This document shows, piece by piece, positions 9,230-16,990 of a DNA stretch of 64,000 nt; the first letter of the stretch is position 1, and each line of letters starts with the position of its first letter. The notes below the pieces were generated by a model. The model had not been told where the DNA came from. It saw nothing but the letters and a program-made list of their open reading frames with translations, and made no database searches. Both the position numbers and the translations under genes were made by a program. This DNA is from Pedobacter metabolipauper (GTDB lineage: Bacteria > Bacteroidota > Bacteroidia > Sphingobacteriales > Sphingobacteriaceae), in assembly GCF_004362715.1 (NCBI RefSeq), contig NZ_SNYC01000009.1:146293-210292 (forward strand), written 5' to 3'.

Positions 9230-9559
9230 TTATTTTTCCCGAATTTCTTCATAAAGGTCAATTACTTTCTTCTGAAGTTTAATCACTTCTTCTTCCCTTT
9301 GAGAAAGTTTCTCTTTTAAATTAGAGATTTCTTCAAAATTCAGAGACTGAGGATTTTCACCTTCTTTTGATATGATATCCATGGTAGAAACCTCAAAAAG
9401 ATTCGCAATTTGGGCAAGTCTGGATATATTTATATCAGTGATACCGGTTTCTATTTTTGAAAATGCAGGAATGGAAATATTTAGACGTTTCGCTACTTCT
9501 CCCTGACTCCATCCGTTTTTTTGGCGCAGCTGTCTAATGTTTTTACCGATAATATTCAT
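9230..9559 (-). CDS. XRE-type helix-turn-helix regulator with coiled-coil tail
   Basis: A protein of 109 residues. Residues 1-65 form an HTH_3 domain (IRQLRQKNGWSQGEVAKRL, then ISIPAFSKIETGITDINISRL). The C-terminal third (about 75-109) is a charged Glu/Lys/Leu segment that should form a coiled coil. The gene follows mpl by 27 nt on the same strand and is probably the last gene of the tpiA-prmA-mpl run. Target genes are unknown. With no toxin-like partner next to it, a chromosomal regulator is more likely than an antitoxin. Confidence 0.85.
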   Translation of the reverse strand: MNIIGKNIRQLRQKNGWSQGEVAKRLNISIPAFSKIETGITDINISRLAQIANLFEVSTMDIISKEGENPQSLNFEEISNLKEKLSQREEEVIKLQKKVIDLYEEIREK

Positions 9560-9586
9560 AATTAAAATTTAGGTGTGTTATTTTAT

Positions 9587-10954
9587 TTATTCTTCTAGTG
9601 ATATTGTATTCAACTCACGTGCCAATTTAATAAGATCCAACCCCCCAAAGTTTCCCGAACTCATTAATAATAAATTGGTACGATAGAAATTTACGTTTAA
9701 CAGGTAACTTTCTAATAACGCAAAATTATCAAAAATCTTTATTTTATCATTATTAAATGCTGTTTGAACATCAATGTTACTAAAAGTTGGCATTTTCTTG
9801 CTTTCAAATGTCTTTTTATCGAGGTATACAATTGCCAAATCTGCTTGTGTCATAGTATTGGCATATTCTCCAAGGAAATCTTTATTCAAACTGCTAAATG
9901 TATGTAACTCTATACACGCTACTAATTTTCTTTCTGGGAACTGCGCTTTTACTGCCTCAATTGTTGCCTTTAGCTTGGAGGGTGAGTGCGCAAAATCCTT
10001 ATAAACATTGGTCTCATTTTTACGCTCTAAAAGCTCCAGCCTTTTTGCTGCCCCACTGAAAGAAGAAATGGCTTTATTAAAATCACCAGCTGTAATCCCC
10101 AATTCCTTACAAACTAATTTTGCAGCATTCAGGTTCATCAGGTTATGATCTCCAAAAACCTGCAATGGCGTTTCATCCGGCAACAAGTAAGTAATTCCCT
10201 TTTTAACCATATGATCAGGAATCTGATACGGAACCTTAATTAATTTTGCAGCTGAGCGCGTTACTATATCATTTAAGTCATGATCTGCTTCGCAATAGAT
10301 CAATGTACCGTCAGACTGAATGGTGTCTATAAACAGCTCAAATTGCCGGGTATAATCTGCGTAAGTAGGAAACACATTGATATGATCCCAGGCAATACCA
10401 CTGATGACCGCAACATTTGCCTTATACAAATGGAATTTTGGTCTCCGGTCTATCGGTGAAGCCAGGTATTCGTCACCTTCAATAATGATCATTGGCGCAG
10501 AATCCGTTACCTTTACCATGGTATCAAATCCTGTAAGCTGTGCGCCCACCAGGTAATCAAAGTCCTTGTGATAATAATTCAGCACATGCAGGATCATGGA
10601 AGTGATGGTTGTCTTACCATGACTTCCACCAATCACGACCCTTAATTTGTCTTTTGTCTGCTCGTAAATGTATTCCGGATAGGAATAGATCTTTACATTT
10701 AATTGCTGCGCCTTTAGTAACTCCGGATTATCGGTGAGCGCATGCATCCCTAAAATTACAGCATCCAGACCTTCTGTGATCCGATTTTCATTCCATCCCA
10801 TTTCAGCAGGTAAAATGCCATGCTTTGCCAGCCGGCTTTTAGACGGTTCAAATATGGCATCATCAGAGCCGGTAACCTGATAGCCTTTTTTATGTAAAGC
10901 TATAGCAAGGTTGTGCATGGCACTACCGCCTATAGCAATGAAATGTATCCGCAT
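9587..10954 (-). CDS. mpl: UDP-N-acetylmuramate:L-alanyl-gamma-D-glutamyl-meso-diaminopimelate ligase
   Basis: A Mur-ligase family enzyme of 455 residues. The N-terminal Rossmann-like domain begins MRIHFIAIGGSAMHNLA and contains VTGSDD. The ATP-binding loop is VIGGSHGKTTITSM, followed by the central-domain signature IIEGDEYLAS and AWDHINVFPTY. The C-terminal domain has DFAHSPSKLKATI. The length and the VTGSDD/YPEYI features fit Mpl, which reattaches recycled murein tripeptide to UDP-MurNAc, better than MurC, which is longer and has GTHGKTTT. It lies 8 nt downstream of prmA in the same leftward run. Confidence 0.88.
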   Translation of the reverse strand: MRIHFIAIGGSAMHNLAIALHKKGYQVTGSDDAIFEPSKSRLAKHGILPAEMGWNENRITEGLDAVILGMHALTDNPELLKAQQLNVKIYSYPEYIYEQTKDKLRVVIGGSHGKTTITSMILHVLNYYHKDFDYLVGAQLTGFDTMVKVTDSAPMIIIEGDEYLASPIDRRPKFHLYKANVAVISGIAWDHINVFPTYADYTRQFELFIDTIQSDGTLIYCEADHDLNDIVTRSAAKLIKVPYQIPDHMVKKGITYLLPDETPLQVFGDHNLMNLNAAKLVCKELGITAGDFNKAISSFSGAAKRLELLERKNETNVYKDFAHSPSKLKATIEAVKAQFPERKLVACIELHTFSSLNKDFLGEYANTMTQADLAIVYLDKKTFESKKMPTFSNIDVQTAFNNDKIKIFDNFALLESYLLNVNFYRTNLLLMSSGNFGGLDLIKLARELNTISLEE

Positions 10955-10962
10955 ATCGTATC

Positions 10963-11805
10963 TTAAATTACTTTATTAAAACGGGCCGCAACCCAATCCC
11001 CTATCTTTTTATGATCTGAGTAATTAATTCCAAATGGCTTGCAGGCTTCAGTGATCATTTCAAGATCCGGCGATTCATAGAAACCGCTAAAAAGAATGGT
11101 TCCGCCAGGCTTTAATACACTGGCATAAACAGGGATCTGATCCAATAAGATATTACGGTTAATATTGGCGAGGATCAGGTCAAAATCAGTTGCCGGAATT
11201 ACCTCTTTGCCGCCGCAGGCAGCTTCTATAATACCGATTTCATTTAAAGCTGAATTTTCTAATGTACTCTGGTAGCAAACCTCATCATGATCAATAGCAA
11301 CCAATTTCCTGGCGCCCCTTTTCGCTGCTAAAATGGCTAAGATCCCTGTACCGCAGCCCATATCCAATACAACCTGATCCTGTATATCTTCTGACAGGAT
11401 ATACTGCATCATCATGGTGGTCGTTTGATGGTGACCGGTACCGAATGCCATTTTTGGATCAATGACGATCTCATAGGTATACTGAGGCTGTGGCTGGTGG
11501 AAGGTAGCCCTCACATAGCATTCCTCACTGATGATCAAAGGTTCAAAGTTTTTCTCCCATTCTTCGTTCCAATTCTCAGCAGCAATTTCTGTTACGGTAA
11601 AAGTATATTCGATCTCTCCATCAAACCGGGTCATTAAATTACCCAGTTTGACCTCATGATAACTGTCAAAATCTACAAAAGCAGCAAAACCATTTTCAGT
11701 ATCTTCAAAGGTTGAATATCCAATATCTGCGAGTTCAGCAATGAGCAGGTCCTGCTGATATTCCTCGATCCTGTTGAAAATAAAAGTAACCTGGATATAC
11801 TGCAT
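10963..11805 (-). CDS. prmA: Ribosomal protein L11 methyltransferase
   Basis: A protein of 280 residues with an N-terminal substrate-recognition domain and a C-terminal SAM-dependent methyltransferase domain. The SAM-binding glycine motif is VLDMGCGTGILAILAAKRGA, followed by VAIDHDEVC, and the catalytic-region motif is LILANINRNIL. The sequence AFGTGHHQTTTMMM just before motif I is characteristic of PrmA, which trimethylates lysines and the N-terminus of L11. Its start codon overlaps the tpiA stop in a TAATG arrangement, so translation is coupled. Confidence 0.92.
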   Translation of the reverse strand: MQYIQVTFIFNRIEEYQQDLLIAELADIGYSTFEDTENGFAAFVDFDSYHEVKLGNLMTRFDGEIEYTFTVTEIAAENWNEEWEKNFEPLIISEECYVRATFHQPQPQYTYEIVIDPKMAFGTGHHQTTTMMMQYILSEDIQDQVVLDMGCGTGILAILAAKRGARKLVAIDHDEVCYQSTLENSALNEIGIIEAACGGKEVIPATDFDLILANINRNILLDQIPVYASVLKPGGTILFSGFYESPDLEMITEACKPFGINYSDHKKIGDWVAARFNKVI

Positions 11806-12566
11806 TAAGCGTTAAAGGTTTTAACGATGTCTGCAAAATCCCTTGATTTTAATGATGCGCCACCAATAAGGCCGCCATCGATATCTTTTTGGGCAAATAG
11901 TTCTGCTGCATTTTTTGGATTACAGCTTCCTCCATATAGAATACTTGTATTTTCTGCAGTTTCATCATTATACTGTGCAGCGATTTCCTTACGGATGAAT
12001 GCATGGACTTCCTGAGCCTGTTCTGAAGAAGCCGTTAAGCCTGTGCCTATTGCCCAAACTGGTTCATAAGCGATAACAATTTTAGAAAAATCTTCTGCGC
12101 TTAATCCAAAAACACCATTCAGCAATTGTGATTTTAAGACTTCAAAATAGCTTCCGTTATTTCTTTCATCAAGTGTCTCCCCGATACAGAAAATAGGAGT
12201 TAATCCATTTTGCAAAGCGATGATTGTTTTTTGAGCAAGCAATTCGTCACTTTCTGCAAAATATTCACGTCTTTCTGAGTGTCCGACGATCACATATTCA
12301 CAGCCAACAGATTTAATCATCTTTGCTGAAATTTCGCCTGTAAAAGCACCGCTTTCTTTTTGGTGACAATTTTGGGCACCAATGCTTACCACATTACCAC
12401 CTAATTTTGTCAAACTGTTTAAGTGAAGGTATGGAGCGCAGATGATTGCGATCTGATCGCCTTTTTTCTCGTCTCTAACCATGTTAACAATTTCAGAAAA
12501 TAGAGATATACCTTCTGCATAATCTAAATTCATTTTCCAATTTCCGGCAACTATTTTTTTTCTCAT
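11805..12566 (-). CDS. tpiA: Triosephosphate isomerase
   Basis: A protein of 253 residues, a normal TIM length. Visible active-site elements are the substrate-binding N/K pair in VAGNWKMN, the catalytic His in VIVGHSERREYF, the catalytic Glu in VIAYEPVWAIGTG and the phosphate-binding loop YGGSCNPKN, then GLIGGASLK. It interconverts dihydroxyacetone phosphate and glyceraldehyde-3-phosphate. It is placed 39 nt after the alternate glmU and overlaps prmA by one base, so all three are likely co-transcribed. Confidence 0.97.
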   Translation of the reverse strand: MRKKIVAGNWKMNLDYAEGISLFSEIVNMVRDEKKGDQIAIICAPYLHLNSLTKLGGNVVSIGAQNCHQKESGAFTGEISAKMIKSVGCEYVIVGHSERREYFAESDELLAQKTIIALQNGLTPIFCIGETLDERNNGSYFEVLKSQLLNGVFGLSAEDFSKIVIAYEPVWAIGTGLTASSEQAQEVHAFIRKEIAAQYNDETAENTSILYGGSCNPKNAAELFAQKDIDGGLIGGASLKSRDFADIVKTFNA

Positions 12567-12605
12567 AATATATATTTGTGGCTTTAGTTTTACATGGACA
12601 GCTGG

Positions 12606-13784
12606 TTATTTAAACTGTCTGTATTTCTTAGTATCTTCAAAAACCTGGATTAAAATATCTTTTTCAATTTGATTAAATGCTATATTTCTGCGTTCATAAA
12701 CCTTTTCTGTGGTTTCAAACATCTTTTGCAGTTTGTAAACTTCAAAACCCTGTGCACCCCCCCAGGCAAAGTCAGGTATAAAATTTCTTGGGAAACCGCC
12801 ACCAAATACATTGGCACTTACGCCGGCAACTGTCCCGGTATTAAACATGGTATTTATGCCGCATTTTGCATGATCGGCCATGATCAGGCCGCAAAACTGA
12901 AGACCCGTTTTGCGGAAAATTTCCGTCTCATAGTCCCATAGCTTTACCTCAGCATAATTATTCTTCAGGTTTGAGTTGTTGCTATCGGCACCAATGTTAC
13001 ACCACTGTCCCATTACAGAATTGCCCAGATAGCCCTCATGCCCTTTAGAAGAATATCCCCAGATCACCGCGTTGTTGATTTCTCCACCAACCCTGCTGAA
13101 TGGACCGATTGTGGTTTGTCCGTAGATCTTTGCGCCCATTTTAACCTGAGAATCATTACAGAGCGCAAAAGACCCGCGAATGTTACACCCTTCCCATACC
13201 TCTGAATTTTTGCCAAGATAGATCGGTCCGTTTAAGGAATTAAAGGTAGAACATTCTGCTGCAGCACCGGGCTCGGCAAATACCTGATCTCCAAGAAATG
13301 TATTGGTTGAACTTAACTGTCCTGAAGTACGTCCTTTTGTAAGCAATTCAAAATCCTTAACCAATTCAATATGATTAAATTTAAAAATATCTTCAGGCTC
13401 CCGGATGCGGATAAAATCGGATGTAAACTGTATTGAATCAAGCTGAAAAGTCATTTCAGGAGAATGGATACTGCCTGAATTTACTTTATAAGCGATAAGC
13501 AGATCATCTTTTTTTAAAGATTCTCCGGAATTTAAATTTGAAATGGCTTCCAATAGCCTTTCATCGGGGCATATAGAGCCATTAATATAAAGCTCTGCGT
13601 TTTTATCTGCAGGATATTTTGTGCTTAGATAAGCTGTTGTTAAAAAACCAGCCTGGGCAGAAAGGTACTTTTCCCACTTCTGGGCTATCGTTAATATCCC
13701 TATACGGAGATCTGCAACCGGTCTGGTAAAAGACAACGGACGTAATGAAAGCCAGGCACTATCATCAAATAAATTGATTATCAT
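12606..13784 (-). CDS. Alternate GlmU-type sugar nucleotidyltransferase / hexapeptide acyltransferase
   Basis: A protein of 392 residues of the Bacteroidota GlmU-like family. The N-terminal part begins MIINLFDDSAWLSLRPLSFTRPVADLR, without the usual LAAGxGTRM loop of classical GlmU. The C-terminal half is a left-handed beta-helix of hexapeptide repeats (for example PIYLGKNSEVWEGCNIRG, VGGEINNAVIWGYSSKGHEGYLG and GINTMFNTGTVAGVSANVFG). This architecture matches the alternate GlmU proposed to make UDP-GlcNAc for cell-wall synthesis; that role is by family, not shown here. The ATG at 13784 is preferred over a TTG three codons upstream. It is the first gene of the leftward tpiA-prmA-mpl run. Confidence 0.82.
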   Translation of the reverse strand: MIINLFDDSAWLSLRPLSFTRPVADLRIGILTIAQKWEKYLSAQAGFLTTAYLSTKYPADKNAELYINGSICPDERLLEAISNLNSGESLKKDDLLIAYKVNSGSIHSPEMTFQLDSIQFTSDFIRIREPEDIFKFNHIELVKDFELLTKGRTSGQLSSTNTFLGDQVFAEPGAAAECSTFNSLNGPIYLGKNSEVWEGCNIRGSFALCNDSQVKMGAKIYGQTTIGPFSRVGGEINNAVIWGYSSKGHEGYLGNSVMGQWCNIGADSNNSNLKNNYAEVKLWDYETEIFRKTGLQFCGLIMADHAKCGINTMFNTGTVAGVSANVFGGGFPRNFIPDFAWGGAQGFEVYKLQKMFETTEKVYERRNIAFNQIEKDILIQVFEDTKKYRQFK

Positions 13785-13796
13785 AAGCAGCAAAAA

Positions 13797-13831
13797 TAGA
13801 AAAAGTCCCGAAGCATCAGCAACGGGACTTT
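13797..13831 (-). terminator. Terminator of rpmE2
   Basis: A 9-bp stem AAAGTCCCG / CGGGACTTT with a 12-base loop. On the minus strand it is followed by TTTTTC and TATTTTT. It separates rpmE2 from the alternate glmU gene. Confidence 0.85.
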
Positions 13832-13856
13832 AAAATAATTTTTTATTTTGGTATAA

Positions 13857-14105
13857 TTACTTCTTAGCGTAACGCGTTTTGAATTTATCAATACGTCCGG
13901 CAGTATCAACCAATTTCATTTTACCAGTATAGAAAGGGTGAGAGGTGTGTGAGATCTCTAATTTATATAGAGGATATTCATTACCGTCTTCCCATTGAAC
14001 AGTTTCTTTAGTATCTACACAAGATTTTGTTAAAAAAGAGTACTCATTTGACATATCTTTAAATACTACAAATCTATAGTTTGATGGATGCAGATCTTTT
14101 TTCAT
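13857..14105 (-). CDS. rpmE2: 50S ribosomal protein L31, type B
   Basis: A protein of 82 residues starting MKKDLHPSNYRFVVFKDMS and ending IDKFKTRYAKK, the typical type B bL31 sequence. It lacks the CxxC...CxxC zinc ribbon of the type A protein (a single Cys is present), so it is the zinc-independent form. Type B proteins often replace the zinc form under zinc limitation, but no Zur-like site is evident upstream. A near-consensus -7 box (GATATTTG on the minus strand, 14144-14151) lies about 40 nt upstream of the start. Confidence 0.96.
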   Translation of the reverse strand: MKKDLHPSNYRFVVFKDMSNEYSFLTKSCVDTKETVQWEDGNEYPLYKLEISHTSHPFYTGKMKLVDTAGRIDKFKTRYAKK

Positions 14106-14258
14106 ATTATTATATACTTATTTGTCGCTTATTTTTAAGGTTGCAAATATCAGAATTTTATTTTTTAGAAACAAGGAGTAACCAAACATTTTTTAACCTT
14201 GTGGAAAACTCCGTTGTAAAGATACCTTAATATAGTGCTGTAGCATCATAAAACGCAT

Positions 14259-14660
14259 TTATTTTATCTCCTGACAAAGTTCAACCAGTACACCGTTTGT
14301 CCCCTTTGGGTGTACAAAGCAAACCAGTTTATGATCTGCACCCAATTTTGGCTCATCATTTAACAGCACAAAACCCTCATCTCTCAGCCGTTTCATTTCT
14401 ACACGAATATCTGCTACATCAAACGCAATATGATGGATACCCTCACCTTTCCGGTCTAAAAATTTAGCGATTGGACTATTTTCATCCGTTGCCGATAAAA
14501 GCTCAATTTTATTTTCGCCAGTTCTAAAGAATGCCGTATTTACGCTTTCTGAAGCTACAAATTCCTTCTTATAACATTCCACACCCAGCAACCTTTCATA
14601 AAGATTACAGGATTCATCCAGGTTCTTAACTGCAATACCAATGTGCTCTATTTTCTTCAT
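14259..14660 (-). CDS. mce: Methylmalonyl-CoA epimerase
   Basis: A vicinal-oxygen-chelate fold protein of 133 residues made of two beta-alpha-beta-beta-beta modules. Metal ligands are visible at His6 (IEHIGIAV), the Glu in NKIELLS, the His in GIHHIAFDVAD and the Glu near the C-terminus in GVLVELCQ. Length and spacing fit methylmalonyl-CoA epimerase, which links propionyl-CoA carboxylation and methylmalonyl-CoA mutase. It is a single leftward gene, divergent from iscS. A different VOC-family activity cannot be excluded from sequence alone. Confidence 0.88.
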   Translation of the reverse strand: MKKIEHIGIAVKNLDESCNLYERLLGVECYKKEFVASESVNTAFFRTGENKIELLSATDENSPIAKFLDRKGEGIHHIAFDVADIRVEMKRLRDEGFVLLNDEPKLGADHKLVCFVHPKGTNGVLVELCQEIK

Positions 14661-14750
14661 GTGATCTTAAACCGTTACAGGAATGTAAAAATGCGAGTTT
14701 TATCTATACCTTCATAGCTATTAATTATAATCATTGGGATAGTTTTTTCG

Positions 14751-14758
14751 TATCTTTG
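14751..14758 (+). promoter_or_regulatory. Promoter -7 box of the isc genes
   Basis: TATCTTTG matches the Bacteroidota -7 consensus TAnnTTTG and lies 25 nt before the iscS start. A TTG at 14734-14736 is closer than the usual 19-21 bp spacing, so the -33 element is unclear. Confidence 0.6.
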
Positions 14759-14783
14759 TGTATTAATAAGAAATAATATAACA

Positions 14784-15995
14784 ATGGAACTTCCTATTTA
14801 CTTAGATAATAATGCAACTACTCCTCTAGATCCTAGAGTATTAGAAGCTATGCTACCATATTTTACCAATAAATTCGGTAATGCAGCCAGCCGTAACCAC
14901 GCTTTTGGATGGGTGGCTGAAGAAGCTGTGGATTATTCACGTGAGCAAGTGGCCAAATTAATTGGCTGTACTGAAAAAGAGATCATCTTTACTTCAGGTG
15001 CTACAGAAGCTGACAACCTGGGTATTAAAGGTGTATTTGAAATGTATCAGGATAAAGGTAATCATATCATTACAGTGACTACTGAGCATAAAGCGGTTTT
15101 AGATACCTGTAAACACCTTGAAAAACTCGGTGCAAAGGTTACTTATCTTAAAGTAAAGGAAGACGGCCTGGTTGATCTTCAGGAATTAGAAGCTGCAATG
15201 ACAGAACAAACCATCCTGGTAACCATCATGTATGGTAACAATGAGATTGGTGTAGTTCAGCCTGTAAAAGAAATATCTGCAATAGCACATAAATTTGGTG
15301 CCTTGTTCATGACAGACGCTACACAAGCAGTGGGTAAGATCCCTGTTGATGTAAATGCAGATGGAATTGACCTGATGGCATTTTCTGCACATAAAATGTA
15401 CGGCCCGAAAGGTGTTGGTGCATTGTACGTGAGACGCAAGAACCCAAGAGTTAAAGTAACCGCACAGATGGATGGTGGTGGACATGAGCGCGGTATGCGT
15501 TCTGGTACCTTAAACGTTCCTGGTATTGTGGGTCTAGGTAAAGCATGTGAACTGTGCCGTTTAGAGATGGACGAAGAAGCAAAACGCTTATCCGGACTTA
15601 GAGATAAATTAGAAAGCTCACTTTCTCAAATGGAAGAAAGTTATGTGAACGGTAATGTGGAACACCGCTTACCGCACGTTGCCAATATCTCCTTTAAATA
15701 TGTAGAAGGTGAAGGCTTAATGATGGCGATGAAAGACCTTGCAGTATCATCTGGTTCTGCATGTACATCGGCTTCGCTTGAACCTTCTTATGTGTTAAAG
15801 AGCCTTGGATTGTCTGATGACCTTGCACACTCTTCCATCCGTTTTGGATTGGGCCGTTTTACAACGGAAGAAGAGATTGATTATGCAATTGAGAATACAA
15901 AGAAAGCAGTTAACCACCTGAGAGACCTTTCTCCACTATGGGAAATGTTTAAAGAAGGTATTGATCTAAGTAAAATTGAATGGGCAGAGCACTAA
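14784..15995 (+). CDS. iscS: Cysteine desulfurase
   Basis: A class V aminotransferase-fold enzyme of 403 residues. It starts MELPIYLDNNATTPLDP, has the PLP-binding Lys near residue 204 in FSAHKMYGPKG, and the catalytic persulfide Cys near residue 327 in SSGSACTSASLEPSYVL. This long active-site loop is the IscS/NifS (class I) form. It removes sulfur from cysteine and passes it to the IscU scaffold. The iscS-iscU-iscA order follows on the same strand. No iscR regulator or hscBA-fdx genes accompany it, so this is a reduced isc set. Confidence 0.96.
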   Translation: MELPIYLDNNATTPLDPRVLEAMLPYFTNKFGNAASRNHAFGWVAEEAVDYSREQVAKLIGCTEKEIIFTSGATEADNLGIKGVFEMYQDKGNHIITVTTEHKAVLDTCKHLEKLGAKVTYLKVKEDGLVDLQELEAAMTEQTILVTIMYGNNEIGVVQPVKEISAIAHKFGALFMTDATQAVGKIPVDVNADGIDLMAFSAHKMYGPKGVGALYVRRKNPRVKVTAQMDGGGHERGMRSGTLNVPGIVGLGKACELCRLEMDEEAKRLSGLRDKLESSLSQMEESYVNGNVEHRLPHVANISFKYVEGEGLMMAMKDLAVSSGSACTSASLEPSYVLKSLGLSDDLAHSSIRFGLGRFTTEEEIDYAIENTKKAVNHLRDLSPLWEMFKEGIDLSKIEWAEH

Positions 15996-16023
15996 GCTTT
16001 GTCAATTTATAAATATATTTAAC

Positions 16024-16047
16024 ATCTCTTTCTAAGAGATCAGGAGG
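16024..16047 (+). promoter_or_regulatory. Hairpin and strong Shine-Dalgarno before iscU
   Basis: A 7-bp stem ATCTCTT / AAGAGAT with a three-base loop (16024-16040) stands two bases before AGGAGG (16042-16047), which lies 8 nt from the iscU ATG. A full SD is uncommon in this genome, where most genes have none. The hairpin could mark an RNA processing site or tune iscU translation relative to iscS. Confidence 0.55.
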
Positions 16048-16055
16048 AAAATAAA

Positions 16056-16469
16056 ATGGCATATTCAGAAAAAGTAATGGAACACTATACCAACCCAAGA
16101 AACGTTGGTACATTAAATAAAGACAGTAAATCAGTTGGAACGGGTTTAGTTGGTGCACCTGAGTGCGGTGACGTGATGCGTTTACAAATTGAAGTTGATG
16201 AAAACAATGTAATTGTAGACGCTAAATTTAAAACGTTTGGCTGTGGTTCTGCGATTGCATCTTCTTCTTTGGCTACGGAATGGTTAAAAGGTAAAACAGT
16301 AGATGAAGCAATGACGATCGACAATATGGATATTGTTGAGGAGCTGGCTTTACCTCCTGTTAAGATCCACTGTTCTGTATTGGCAGAAGACGCTATTAAA
16401 TCAGCAATCAATGATTACCGCGTTAAAAACGGTTTAGAGCCAATTGAACTGGCAAAATCGCATCACTAA
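16056..16469 (+). CDS. iscU: Fe-S cluster assembly scaffold
   Basis: A protein of 137 residues with every IscU scaffold residue in place: Cys37 and Asp39 (GAPECGDVM), Cys63 (FGCGSAIASS), and His105-Cys106 in the LPPVKIHCSVLAEDAI segment, which is the chaperone-recognition LPPVK motif. The Cys positions fit IscU rather than SufU, which has an insertion. It accepts sulfur from IscS and assembles 2Fe-2S clusters. The start is fixed by the strong SD. The LPPVK site implies an HscA-type chaperone encoded elsewhere. Confidence 0.97.
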   Translation: MAYSEKVMEHYTNPRNVGTLNKDSKSVGTGLVGAPECGDVMRLQIEVDENNVIVDAKFKTFGCGSAIASSSLATEWLKGKTVDEAMTIDNMDIVEELALPPVKIHCSVLAEDAIKSAINDYRVKNGLEPIELAKSHH

Positions 16470-16553
16470 AATCAGCTTACCGGAATACGGTTTGAATTGA
16501 ATTTGGTTTGGTATGCATTTTGAGTACCTTATAAGCATTAATACGATTACAAC

Positions 16554-16880
16554 ATGATCACAATAACAGATAAAGCAAAAAGCAAAATTGACCACCTGAT
16601 GCAGGATTCGCAAATGGGCAGCGACTATTTTTTGCGCGTTTCAGTTAAAGGCGGCGGATGTTCTGGTCTTTCTTATAACCTGGACTTCGATAACGAAGAA
16701 AAAGTAGGAGATCAATTTTTTGAAGACAGAGGAATTAAAATAGCTTTAGATATGAAGTCATTTTTATACCTGGCAGGCACTGAATTAGATTTTTCTGATG
16801 GTTTAAATGGGAAAGGTTTTAATTTCCATAACCCAAATGCAAGCCGTTCCTGCGGTTGCGGCGAGAGTTTTTCTGTTTAA
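16554..16880 (+). CDS. iscA: IscA/HesB-type iron-sulfur carrier
   Basis: A protein of 108 residues of the A-type carrier family. The three conserved cysteines are in GGGCSGLSYNLDF and in the C-terminal SCGCGESF. It carries Fe-S clusters or iron from the IscU scaffold to apoproteins. It is the third gene of the isc run, 84 nt after iscU, and is followed by a terminator. IscA, SufA and ErpA cannot be told apart from sequence; the neighbourhood argues for the isc role. Confidence 0.9.
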   Translation: MITITDKAKSKIDHLMQDSQMGSDYFLRVSVKGGGCSGLSYNLDFDNEEKVGDQFFEDRGIKIALDMKSFLYLAGTELDFSDGLNGKGFNFHNPNASRSCGCGESFSV

Positions 16881-16903
16881 TAGAAATAGTATACTATATT
16901 TGT

Positions 16904-16928
16904 AAAGGGCACTTTTGTGCCCTTTTTT
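16904..16928 (+). terminator. Rho-independent terminator after iscA
   Basis: A 9-bp perfect stem AAAGGGCAC / GTGCCCTTT with a TTTT loop is followed by TTT. Confidence 0.9.
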
Positions 16929-16990
16929 AGTTATATATAAGGCATAGAAAAAAGTTTATCATTGTTATAACAAGCTAACCAAAATTTAAT

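Noticed and set aside
16895..16902. TATATTTG as a promoter for the acyl-CoA ligase gene
   Set aside because: It matches the -7 consensus but is followed within two bases by the iscA terminator hairpin, so a transcript from it would end at once.
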